Source: CAZDRX01 sp964508225
GTDB taxonomy: Bacteria > Patescibacteriota > Gracilibacteria > Peribacterales > Peribacteraceae
Assembly (NCBI GenBank): GCA_964508225.1
Contig: CAZDRX010000007.1
Coordinates: 7,328 to 71,327 of the forward strand
Direction: 5' to 3'
DNA length: 64,000 nt
Position 1 is the first letter of the stretch, and each line of letters opens with the position of its first letter. The translations under genes were made by a program, and so were the position numbers. Shown piece by piece: positions 23,156-30,672 of this stretch. The notes below the pieces were generated by a model. It did no database searches. It saw nothing but the letters and a program-made list of their open reading frames with translations, and was not told the origin of the DNA.

Positions 23156-24772
23156 CTAGCGGCAGCTGCGGATGTCTTCGATCATGAGCTGCACGGACTC
23201 TTTTCCATTCCATGCATTCATCCCGACGCGGCACGCGACATCGACACGCTCGCTCCCGAGTTTTCCGGCATGCGCACCGAGTCCGAACCCGATCGCTTTG
23301 ATCTGACCGATGCGGCACTGCAGATGTGAGGCGTCACTACCCACCGCACGCAGATCCGCAATCGTCTGCGCTTTGAGCAGGAACACCGGCTCGTCGTTGC
23401 CCGCACCGAACGGTTCGAGCGATGAGAGTCCGCGCACGAAGTTCGCGTTCACCTCCGACGGCGGAAGTTCGGCATCGATGGTGAGCACCGGCGTGAGGGA
23501 CTCCGCATCGATCCCGCGCTCGGCGAGGGCTGCCGAGAGCGCATCACGCAGACGGACGGCATCCGCCGCGAGGAACGTGCAGCCTGCGGCCTGCGCGTGT
23601 CCGCCGTACGTGAGCAGAAACGGCCGCACGGACGGATGTTCGAGGCACTCGAGGACATCGAGTCCTTCAGGGCTGCGGATGGAACCGACGGCATTCTCGC
23701 CGAGGATGGCAGCGACAAGGCTCGGGCGTCCCGTGCGTTCCGTGAAGCGGCTCGCAAGCAGCCCCGCCGTGCCGGGCGTGACATTCTGGCTCGTGACGAC
23801 GATGAACGCGTGATGCTCCTTCGCCTCCTTCGAGAGGAGATGATCGAGCTCGTCGACGAACGATCGGCGGTCACCATTGAGCTTGTGGAGTTCCGCAAGC
23901 GACTCGCCTCCTTCCAGAATCGCTCTGAGCGCGATGTCGGGGTGCGCCATGCGTCCCGCGGCGTTGATGCGCGGCACGATGCGGAACGCGACGTCTCCGG
24001 CCGTGAGCGGCCCCGTACCACGCACCTCCTCGATGAAATCTTTGAGCGGAGAGGACGGAAGCTTCGAGAGGAATTTCAGTCCGTGGATGACGAGCGTACG
24101 GTTCTCGCCCGTGAGCGGGACTAAGTCCCCGACGGTACCGATGGTCGCAAGCGCGATATCGAGATCGATGCCCTCCCACGGCTGACAGCCCTCGAGTGCG
24201 CGGACGAGCATGAACGCGACACCGGAGCCGGCGAGATGCGCGTTCGGGAACGCCGACGGTACCTGCGGATGGATGACCGCCAGCGCATCCGGACGGCCTC
24301 CCTGAGGGCGATGGTGATCGGTGATGATCACGTCCATCCCGAGCGACTTCGCGTGCGCGATCTCCGCGTGCGCGGCGATGCCCGTGTCGACGGTGATGAG
24401 AAGCTGTGCGCCCTTCTTCTGCAGTGCATCAATACTCATCTTCTTCATGCCGTATCCCTCGAGCGCGCGATGCGGAAGATGCACGAGCGGCTCGATACCG
24501 TGGCGACGGAAGAACCGGAGGAGCTGCGCGGAAGCAGTGACGCCGTCGGCATCGTAGTCACCGAAGATCGCGATCTTCTCGCCCTTCTCCATCGCGCGTC
24601 GGATACGATCCACCGCTGTCTTCATCTCCGGAAACAGGAACGGATCCGAGAGCCGCGCGGCAGGATCGTCGTCGATGCCGCGTTCGCTCCTGAGCGTCTG
24701 AGCGATGTCCTGTGTCACGCCTTCGCGCCTGAGCACCCACTTCTTGCCGGTGAGGGAGAGCTTCTCCTGCAT
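23156..24772 (-). CDS. recJ: Single-stranded-DNA-specific exonuclease RecJ
   Basis: 5'-3' exonuclease in recombination and repair. 538 residues from ATG 24772 (MQEKLSLTGKKWVLRREG). DHH-superfamily motifs are intact: FGDYDADGVTAS, LLITVDTG, DVIITDHH, then GTVGDLVPLTGENR. The DHHA1 domain has the GSIRSPEG and TYGGHAQAAGCTF motifs, and an OB-like region follows. TAGAGT (plus 24780-24785) 7 bases upstream rules out the longer in-frame start at 24937, which would overlap the next gene. It lies downstream of the phosphohexomutase with its own promoter. Confidence 0.94.
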   Translation of the reverse strand: MQEKLSLTGKKWVLRREGVTQDIAQTLRSERGIDDDPAARLSDPFLFPEMKTAVDRIRRAMEKGEKIAIFGDYDADGVTASAQLLRFFRRHGIEPLVHLPHRALEGYGMKKMSIDALQKKGAQLLITVDTGIAAHAEIAHAKSLGMDVIITDHHRPQGGRPDALAVIHPQVPSAFPNAHLAGSGVAFMLVRALEGCQPWEGIDLDIALATIGTVGDLVPLTGENRTLVIHGLKFLSKLPSSPLKDFIEEVRGTGPLTAGDVAFRIVPRINAAGRMAHPDIALRAILEGGESLAELHKLNGDRRSFVDELDHLLSKEAKEHHAFIVVTSQNVTPGTAGLLASRFTERTGRPSLVAAILGENAVGSIRSPEGLDVLECLEHPSVRPFLLTYGGHAQAAGCTFLAADAVRLRDALSAALAERGIDAESLTPVLTIDAELPPSEVNANFVRGLSSLEPFGAGNDEPVFLLKAQTIADLRAVGSDASHLQCRIGQIKAIGFGLGAHAGKLGSERVDVACRVGMNAWNGKESVQLMIEDIRSCR

Positions 24773-24851
24773 CAGGGGCACTCTAAGACGATCCGGCCGG
24801 ATCGGAAATGAAAAAGAGGGACTTCCGGTGACGAACCGGTGCGCTGCATCT

Positions 24852-26243
24852 CTACAGCTCCACCTCTTTGTACGTTCCGAGGTGCGCGAGAACTTCCGCA
24901 TCGATCTCCTTGAGCCTTGCGGGGCTGCGGGCTTCAATGCAGATGCTCAGACACGGGGACGTATTGCTGTAGCGGATGCCCGCCCACGCCCCGTCCCCGA
25001 AATCGATGCGGGCACCGTCGAGTGTGACCACGGGGTACTTCTTCCTGAAGAACTCTGTGGCTTTGGCGACGACTTCCGCCTTGAGGTGGTCCGGACAGTG
25101 CGGACGGCGCTCGGGTGAGGGGAAAACAGCGGGGAATTCACCGACAAGCGCGCTCACCGGCTTCTTCCGGTGCGCGAGGATCGCAAGGACGCGGAGTGTA
25201 GCGACAAGAGCATCGTCGAATCCGTAGTAGTCTTCGCCGCAGAAAAAGTGTCCGCTCTGCTCGCCGCCGAGGAGAGAACTGTGCTCGCGCATCGCGTGCT
25301 CCACGAATGAGTGTCCGACTTTGCACATCACGGGCCTGCCTCCCCACTTCTTCACCTCGGTCTCGAGGAGGCCGGAATTGCTCACCGTGAAGATGACCGG
25401 CGCGCCCTCGTGACGGGAGAGATGATCCTGCGCGAGGAGAAGGAGTGTCTGGTCAGCGGTGACGATGTTGCCCTTCTCATCCACGAGACCCATGCGGTCG
25501 CCGTCACCGTCGTAGCCGATGCCGAGATCCGCTTTGAGTTCTCTCACCTTCTCCTGCAGTTCTCTGAGCGTCGAATGCTTGCTTGGATCGGCGGGGTGAT
25601 TCGGGAATTCGCCATCGGGCTCCGTGTACATCTCCGTCACCTTCGCGCCGCTTCTCCGGAGCACTTCGCAGTACACCGGACCGGCGACACCGTTGCCCGC
25701 ATCCACGACGACGTGCTTTCCTTCGCCGACGCCGCGGAAGACGGTCGCGAGTTCCTCGACGTACATCGTCACGGCATCGAAGTCCGACGCTGTGCCCTGT
25801 TTCTGCGCTTCCTTGAGCCACGCGCCGCTCTCGATCCCTTTCCGTAACTCCTGCAGATCCTCACCGCTGTACGCCTCCGCAGACCGGAGCTGGAGCTTGA
25901 TGCCGTTGTCCTCCTTCGGGTTATGACTCGCGGTGATCTGGACCCCCGCATCGAACGCGGCATTGCAGATCGTGAAGTAATTCACGGGACTCGGCGTCTG
26001 TCCGATTCTCTGCACCGTGCATCCGGCGAGGAGCAAACCTTCGATGAGTTTCGCCTCAAATCCCGGGCTGTGCGTCCGTGCATCGCGTCCAACGGCGACG
26101 GTCGGCGACGGATGCTCTTTGCCGTACTTCTGCATGAGGACGAAGCCGAACGCCTGCCCGATCTTCAGGCACGCATCGTCGGTGAGCTGGGTACCCGCCT
26201 TCCCGCGGATGTCGTACGCTCGGAAAATGTGTGGATCGATCAT
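24852..26243 (-). CDS. Phosphomannomutase / phosphoglucomutase
   Basis: Interconverts hexose 1- and 6-phosphates (AlgC/ManB type). 463 residues starting MIDPHIFRAYDIRGKAGTQL. The catalytic phosphoserine loop is in ITASHNPKEDNG, the metal loop GYDGDGDRMG, the sugar loop GGEQSGHFF, and the phosphate-binding C-terminal domain IRYSNTSPCLSI. All four family loops are present. Substrate preference (mannose or glucose) cannot be told from motifs. TATACT (plus 26252-26257) 8 bases before the ATG. It links glycogen phosphorylase (glucose-1-P) to glucose-6-P for Zwf. Confidence 0.92.
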   Translation of the reverse strand: MIDPHIFRAYDIRGKAGTQLTDDACLKIGQAFGFVLMQKYGKEHPSPTVAVGRDARTHSPGFEAKLIEGLLLAGCTVQRIGQTPSPVNYFTICNAAFDAGVQITASHNPKEDNGIKLQLRSAEAYSGEDLQELRKGIESGAWLKEAQKQGTASDFDAVTMYVEELATVFRGVGEGKHVVVDAGNGVAGPVYCEVLRRSGAKVTEMYTEPDGEFPNHPADPSKHSTLRELQEKVRELKADLGIGYDGDGDRMGLVDEKGNIVTADQTLLLLAQDHLSRHEGAPVIFTVSNSGLLETEVKKWGGRPVMCKVGHSFVEHAMREHSSLLGGEQSGHFFCGEDYYGFDDALVATLRVLAILAHRKKPVSALVGEFPAVFPSPERRPHCPDHLKAEVVAKATEFFRKKYPVVTLDGARIDFGDGAWAGIRYSNTSPCLSICIEARSPARLKEIDAEVLAHLGTYKEVEL

Positions 26244-26271
26244 GCGCGCTCAGTATAACGCAAGGACGTGC

Positions 26272-26667
26272 TTACGCCGCTCGGGGATCGTCGTCTGTCG
26301 GATGGGGTAATTTGATGGTCACAGGGTCATCATCGGATCCATCGGCCTGTGGCAGATAGAGCCGTGTCGGGTCTCTAGGATCAACCCGCAACTCCGTGAT
26401 CTCAATGCCGCTGTCACTGACAGGGGGTCGGAGCTGATCATGCGTGACGCCTGCGGTCTCATCGACGATCACGACGCCTTCTTCACCGAGCATGAACACG
26501 CGGCCGAGATCATCACGGACTTCCGTCACTTCCTGATCATCGTCACGCAGCAAAGCATCGACGCCTCCCGGCGGGAGATCATCGGGGTCGATGAGCGGAT
26601 CGAGTACGGTGTCTTCGTCATCGTCCGGCACGCTGCCTGCCGGCGGGAGAGATTCGTTTGGGGGCAT
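26272..26667 (-). CDS. Hypothetical acidic protein
   Basis: 131 residues from ATG 26667 (MPPNESLPPAG), very rich in Asp/Pro; not recognised. The middle part (LGRVFMLGEEGVVIVDETAG) and IEITELRVDPRDPTRLYLP look like short beta hairpins. A TACGGT (plus 26674-26679) 6 bases before this ATG supports it, with TCGACA 18 bases further up. An upstream in-frame ATG at 26724 is less likely. Divergent from glgP. Confidence 0.6.
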   Translation of the reverse strand: MPPNESLPPAGSVPDDDEDTVLDPLIDPDDLPPGGVDALLRDDDQEVTEVRDDLGRVFMLGEEGVVIVDETAGVTHDQLRPPVSDSGIEITELRVDPRDPTRLYLPQADGSDDDPVTIKLPHPTDDDPRAA

Positions 26668-26794
26668 GGCGTGACCGTAGCACTCCACTCCTCCGGTTGT
26701 CGAAGTGATGGGGAAGGAAAGCACGTTCAGCCTTCTCCAAAGCCATGGAAGGAGTGATAGTTAAACACATGATATTATGGTATAATATATGAAA

Positions 26795-28459
26795 ATGAAA
26801 CCACTCACCGTCGCGTACTTCACCATGGAGATCGGCCTCGATGCCGCAATTCCGACGTATGCCGGAGGCCTTGGCATGCTCGCGGCAGATCTCATGCTCT
26901 CCGCGGCAGNNNNNNNNNNGGTGCCCGCCGCGTGCATCACGATGCGATGGCAGCACGGCTACATGAAGCAGACGATCCGCGCGGACGGCACGCAGGCCTA
27001 CAGCGAGGTGAACTGGGATCCGAAGAAGCATCTCCGCCTCCTCGACCAGAAAGTGAAGATCCGGCTCGACGGGCGCGAGGTGACGATCGGCGCATGGGCA
27101 CTCTCGCTCAAGCGCGATACACACGAAGTTCCCGTGATCTTCCTCGATACCGATGTCCCCGAGAACTCCGCGGAGGATCGCGCGATCACCGCGCACCTCT
27201 ACGGCGGCGACGGTTTCATGCGGCTGCGTCAGGAGGCGGTGCTCGGCATCGGCGGTGTCAGGATGCTGCGCGCACTCGGCTACGCAGACATCGGCACGTT
27301 CCACATGAACGAAGGTCACGCGGCGTTCCTCACGCTCGAGCTTCTGCGTGAGCGCGGATTCAATGATGACGACGTCCGCGCTTCCTGCGCCTTCACGACC
27401 CACACACCGGTGGCCGCAGGCCATGACGTGTTCCCGTACGACATGGCGTGGAAAGTGCTCGGTGACAACCTCCCGTGGCACATCAAGAAGCTCGCGGGTG
27501 ACGACGCACTCTCGATGACGAAGCTCGCGATGCATCTCTCACGGAAAAGTTTCGCGGTCTCCAAAGTGCACGGCATGGTGAGCAACCGCATGTTCCCAGG
27601 TGAGAATATCGACTTCATCACAAACGGCGTGCATCTGCCGCGGTGGACGAGTCCGGAGATGCAGGCGCTCTTCGACAAGCACATCCCCGGCTGGAGAGAG
27701 AAACCGGAACTCCTGACGCTACACTGCCGCGCGATTCCGGATGAGGAGCTCCGCAGCGCGCACCGCAGTGCCAAGCAACGCCTCATCGACGAAGTGAACA
27801 AGCACGCTCCTGTGAAATTCGACGTCGATACGCTCACGATTGCCGGTGCGCGCAGAGTGGTGTCGTACAAGCGTCCGGAACTCCTCTACACGAACCTCGA
27901 GCGCCTCAAGGAGGTCTGTGCAGGCAAGGTGCAGATCATCCACGCCGGCAACGCGCACCCCGCTGACCCGTTCGGACAGGAGGTGATCCAGCGCATGATC
28001 GAGCGCTCACGCACGTTGAAGGACTCGGTGCGGATCGTGTACCTCCCGAACTACAACCCCGAGCTGGCCGAGCTGCTCGTCTCGGGCGCCGACGTCTGGC
28101 TGAATACGCCGACGCGTCTGCACGAAGCGTCCGGCACCTCAGGCATGAAGGCAGCGGTGAACGGCACGATCAACTTCTCGACACTCGACGGCTGGTGGAT
28201 CGAAGCGTTCGAGAAAGATCCGGAATCCGGCTGGCGCATCGGTCCGCTCTCCTCGGCACTCGGCTCGGAGGACACGCGCGCGCTCGACGCCGAAGACCTC
28301 TACACGGAGCTCCAGTACGAGATCATCCCGGAGCACGCCTATCCCGATGGTGTCCGCTGGGCGCGCCGGATGAAGCGCAGTATCGGGCTCGCCGGATTCT
28401 TCAACACACACCGGTGCATTCAGGAATACATGACCAAAGCGTGGAACCCCGAGACGTAG
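26795..28459 (+). CDS. glgP: Alpha-glucan (glycogen/maltodextrin) phosphorylase, with an assembly gap
   Basis: GT35 enzyme that releases glucose-1-phosphate from alpha-glucans. 554 residues, the short form typical of the thermophile/archaeal-type family. It begins MKPLTVAYFTMEIGLDAAIPTYAGGLG, the family's substrate-entry motif. The PLP-site block EASGTSGMK with AVNGTINFSTLDGWWIE follows near the C-terminal third. Ten N at 26910-26919 replace about four codons between LMLSAA and VPAACI; family alignment predicts a DLG-like stretch there, so the gap is about the right size. TATAAT (26781-26786) is 8 bases before ATG 26795, which is why this start is preferred over the ATG at 26789. Confidence 0.92.
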   Translation: MKPLTVAYFTMEIGLDAAIPTYAGGLGMLAADLMLSAAXXXXVPAACITMRWQHGYMKQTIRADGTQAYSEVNWDPKKHLRLLDQKVKIRLDGREVTIGAWALSLKRDTHEVPVIFLDTDVPENSAEDRAITAHLYGGDGFMRLRQEAVLGIGGVRMLRALGYADIGTFHMNEGHAAFLTLELLRERGFNDDDVRASCAFTTHTPVAAGHDVFPYDMAWKVLGDNLPWHIKKLAGDDALSMTKLAMHLSRKSFAVSKVHGMVSNRMFPGENIDFITNGVHLPRWTSPEMQALFDKHIPGWREKPELLTLHCRAIPDEELRSAHRSAKQRLIDEVNKHAPVKFDVDTLTIAGARRVVSYKRPELLYTNLERLKEVCAGKVQIIHAGNAHPADPFGQEVIQRMIERSRTLKDSVRIVYLPNYNPELAELLVSGADVWLNTPTRLHEASGTSGMKAAVNGTINFSTLDGWWIEAFEKDPESGWRIGPLSSALGSEDTRALDAEDLYTELQYEIIPEHAYPDGVRWARRMKRSIGLAGFFNTHRCIQEYMTKAWNPET

Positions 28460-28464
28460 AGAGA

Positions 28465-29361
28465 TCACCAGCGCGCTCCGCCGATCTGGTCATGATTCAG
28501 CCGGAAGAAATCTCTGCCGACATTGCCGAGCGGGCCGTGCGTCTGATGGCTCTTCGAGGAAGCGAGGCGGAGTGCATCGCCCACCCCCGGACGGTACTGG
28601 CCGGTGAAGATATCCGGAAACATACGGGCACGTCCTTGCTTGAGCATTTCGGGGAGATCGGGAACGGTCTTCGTGAGATGCTCCACGACGAAGGGGAACG
28701 GATCGAGATCGACATGGTGATCACCCTGATCGATCCAGAAGGCACGGCCGCCCATGATCTTCACCGTCGGCGTGCCCTGACTGATCGTCTCGCTGATCCA
28801 GTACCGGACGCTCTTCGAGTCGAGCCGTGTGTACACGGGAATCTGCGCGATGTCGCCGAGGTGCGGTTCGCACTCGACGTGATTGCCGATGCACGACAGT
28901 GTTTCCGCGGCGCGGGTGAGGAGATCCGATTCGATGTCCACGATCTTGAGGAGAATCTCGGACGCGCCGCTCCGGAGCGCTGCGATCGCGGCACCGACAC
29001 TGAGCACGCCCGTTCCCGCGCCGAGGTCGGCAGAGGCGAACGACCCGTCTTCATTGAGCGGGACATCCGTGAACGCAATCTCCTTCACGAGCGCCGCCGT
29101 CGCATTCGTGTCGGCAAGGCAGGAGATCGCGCATCGCTCCCGTTTCGAATCAGTGCTGTTCTTCACGCGTTCGAGTGAGTACCAGAACGGATCGTTCTCG
29201 CTACGCTGGTCTCCTGAGACGACCGCGAAATGTCTGCTATATTCCTTCACGAGGGCGAGTACCGTCTCGTCGGCGCGGTGGGCCTGCGCATCCGGCATCC
29301 GGCGTCTGTCGGCGAGGAGCCGCACGCATTCGGAGACCTTCGGAGGAGTGGAAAGTGTCAT
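28465..29361 (-). CDS. Predicted SAM-dependent methyltransferase-like protein
   Basis: 298-residue cytosolic protein. ADLGAGTGVLSVGAAIAAL is a clear Rossmann motif I of class I methyltransferases, followed by an acidic strand end (LLKIVDIESD) as motif II. Beyond this the family is not recognised, and the target is unknown. The C-terminal half has an ISETISQGTPTVKIMGG segment. TAGAAT (plus 29372-29377) lies 10 bases before the ATG at 29361; the frame is open further upstream but that part is not coding-like. It converges with glgP, 5 bases apart. Confidence 0.72.
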   Translation of the reverse strand: MTLSTPPKVSECVRLLADRRRMPDAQAHRADETVLALVKEYSRHFAVVSGDQRSENDPFWYSLERVKNSTDSKRERCAISCLADTNATAALVKEIAFTDVPLNEDGSFASADLGAGTGVLSVGAAIAALRSGASEILLKIVDIESDLLTRAAETLSCIGNHVECEPHLGDIAQIPVYTRLDSKSVRYWISETISQGTPTVKIMGGRAFWIDQGDHHVDLDPFPFVVEHLTKTVPDLPEMLKQGRARMFPDIFTGQYRPGVGDALRLASSKSHQTHGPLGNVGRDFFRLNHDQIGGARW

Positions 29362-29503
29362 AGAGTCGCCCATTCTAGGGATGTGAGGCTGGATTGTCAC
29401 CGGGGAGGGTATTTGCTATGCTTATCCGGCTGCCTTAGAGTGCAGCACCGCGTCTGATCCTTGTGACACCGTTTTAGTGACAAGCAGAAACTGAACCACA
29501 CGT

Positions 29504-29575
29504 GTGGAGCCGTAGATCAGCTGGCCTAGCTCCGCGAAGCGGAGCGTCGAGAGAAAAGGCGCTGCGCGATCTACG
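29504..29575. other. tRNA 5'-arm copy embedded in an inverted repeat
   Basis: GTGGAGCCGTAGATCAGCTGG (29504-29524) copies the first 19 bases of the tRNA-Asp downstream with one change (C to A). Instead of a tRNA body it is followed by a perfect hairpin GCTCCGC (29529-29535)-GAA-GCGGAGC (29539-29545). Then GATCTACG (29568-29575) follows, the exact complement of CGTAGATC (29511-29518). The two stems would nest into one structured RNA or DNA element. It cannot be a functional tRNA. Confidence 0.5.
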
Positions 29576-29601
29576 AAGAATTGTTCCTTCATCCAAATCG
29601 T

Positions 29602-29678
29602 GGAGCCGTAGCTCAGCTGGTTAGAGCGCTTCCCTGTCACGGAAGAGGTCGCGGGTTCGAGTCCCGTTGGCTCCGCCA
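29602..29678 (+). tRNA. tRNA-Asp (GTC)
   Basis: 77-base cloverleaf with encoded CCA. The acceptor stem GGAGCCG pairs with TGGCTCC (one G-T), the D-arm is GCTCAGCTGGTTAGAGC, the anticodon arm TTCC-CTGTCAC-GGAA with anticodon GTC, and the T-arm GCGGGTTCGAGTCCCGT. All invariant positions are present. Confidence 0.96.
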
Positions 29679-29796
29679 TTATCAAACAACAGAAGTTATC
29701 TTTTTGCTGTTCCCTGTCACGGAAGAGGTCGCGGGTCCCTTGTCCCGTTGGCTCCGCCATTATCAAACAACAGAAGTTATCTTTTTGGCGTTCCCT
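29630..29796 (+). repeat. Tandem direct repeat of the tRNA-Asp 3' half and its flank
   Basis: Unit 1 (29630-29709) starts at the anticodon arm TTCCCTGTCAC and runs through the tRNA 3' end to TTATCTTTTTG. Unit 2 (29710-29790) repeats it with changes concentrated in the T-loop (TTCGAG becomes CCCTTG with one extra base). A third unit begins (TTCCCT, 29791-29796) and is lost. Unit 2 lacks the 5' half, so it is not a tRNA. tRNA 3' halves are common integrase attachment sites. Confidence 0.75.
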
Positions 29797-29861
29797 CATT
29801 CCTACTCTTAGACCGCCCTCCTCCCCGCGGCAAAGAGGGCGACCGCCGATCTGCTCACGAC

Positions 29862-29894
29862 AAAAACGGAGGACGTCTCTCGACGTACCTCCGT
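29862..29894 (-). terminator. Intrinsic terminator of the SLH gene
   Basis: On the minus strand, ACGGAGGTACGTC pairs with GACGTCCTCCGT (one base bulged) around a GAGA loop, followed by a T run (complement of the A run at 29862-29866), 13 bases after the SLH gene stop. Confidence 0.8.
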
Positions 29895-29907
29895 GGGGGA
29901 AATCTCT

Positions 29908-30588
29908 TTAGAGATCGAAGTCGCTCGCGTGCATCGATGCCTTGTTCGTCGTGTTCGTCTCGAGGCGATAGACGATCTCGGCGAGTTCTCCGCGTGTGAG
30001 CGGCTGGCCGAGGCGCGTAATGCTCGTCGGGATCGCGTTCGCGGACGAGAGTGCGTTCACGTACGACACGTACCAGCGCGCATCGCTCACGTCACCCTGC
30101 GTGACATTGATGCGGAGCACGCGTGTGACGATCTTGGCGGCCTCGACGAAGTTCACCGCACGTGTGGGACGGAAGAAACCGTCGGGGTACCCGCGGATGA
30201 GATCCGTGGCCTTCGCATTGCAGATATCGAGGGCGTACCCGTCGTCCTTGGGAACATCGTTGAAGAGCATCTCTCCCGGCTTCATCGGCTGAAGACAGGA
30301 ATTGTCGCGTGAGGCCATGAAGAACTCGCTCGTCATCATCTGGACGAGGACGTTCCTGCGGAGACGCTGGTCGGGGTGATACATGCCGTCGGAGTATTCG
30401 CCCTTGAGCATGTTGTGGCTCCGAAGGTACTCGATGGCCGTGTAATACGGACTGGATGTGGGGACATCCGTGAAGGGTTTCACGGAGAAGGTGGTGACAC
30501 CCTGTGCGAACGCCACGTCGGCGGTCATCCAGAGGAGAAAGAGCGCGACGGGAAATGCTGCGACGGTGAAGCGTTTCATGTTTTCCAT
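29908..30588 (-). CDS. S-layer homology (SLH) domain exported protein
   Basis: 226-residue exported protein. It has a signal peptide (MKRFTVAAFPVALFLLWMTADVAFA, cleavage after AFA) and three SLH-like repeats, each with the F-x-D-V ... G-x-x-x-G-x-F-x-P pattern: FTDVPTSSPYYTAIEYL with MYHPDQRLRR; FNDVPKDDGYALDICNA with GYPDGFFRPTRAVNF; and ARWYVSYVNAL with GQPLTRGELAEIVYRL. It is essentially a stand-alone SLH module that could bind secondary cell-wall polymer. The start may be the ATG at 30588 or 30579; the signal peptide fits both. A terminator follows directly. Confidence 0.85.
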   Translation of the reverse strand: MENMKRFTVAAFPVALFLLWMTADVAFAQGVTTFSVKPFTDVPTSSPYYTAIEYLRSHNMLKGEYSDGMYHPDQRLRRNVLVQMMTSEFFMASRDNSCLQPMKPGEMLFNDVPKDDGYALDICNAKATDLIRGYPDGFFRPTRAVNFVEAAKIVTRVLRINVTQGDVSDARWYVSYVNALSSANAIPTSITRLGQPLTRGELAEIVYRLETNTTNKASMHASDFDL

Positions 30589-30672
30589 ACAGAGAAGGGG
30601 GAAGTGCAGCTATGACGTGCGAGATGGCTTTCTCTTACGGAGAATCGGAGGGATCTTGCATCCGCGTACGGC

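Noticed and set aside
24773..24851. Terminator between the phosphohexomutase and recJ
   Set aside because: A CCGGT/ACCGG hairpin is present but its T run is 9 bases away; too weak to call.
29630..29796. Direct repeats considered as a CRISPR array
   Set aside because: Units are about 80 bases and consist of tRNA sequence with no spacers; no cas gene is present.
29422..29799. Minus-strand frame with the AEPTGLEPATSSVTG-type peptide
   Set aside because: It is the antisense of the tRNA-Asp and its tandem copies; this peptide pattern is a well-known artefact of tRNA loci.
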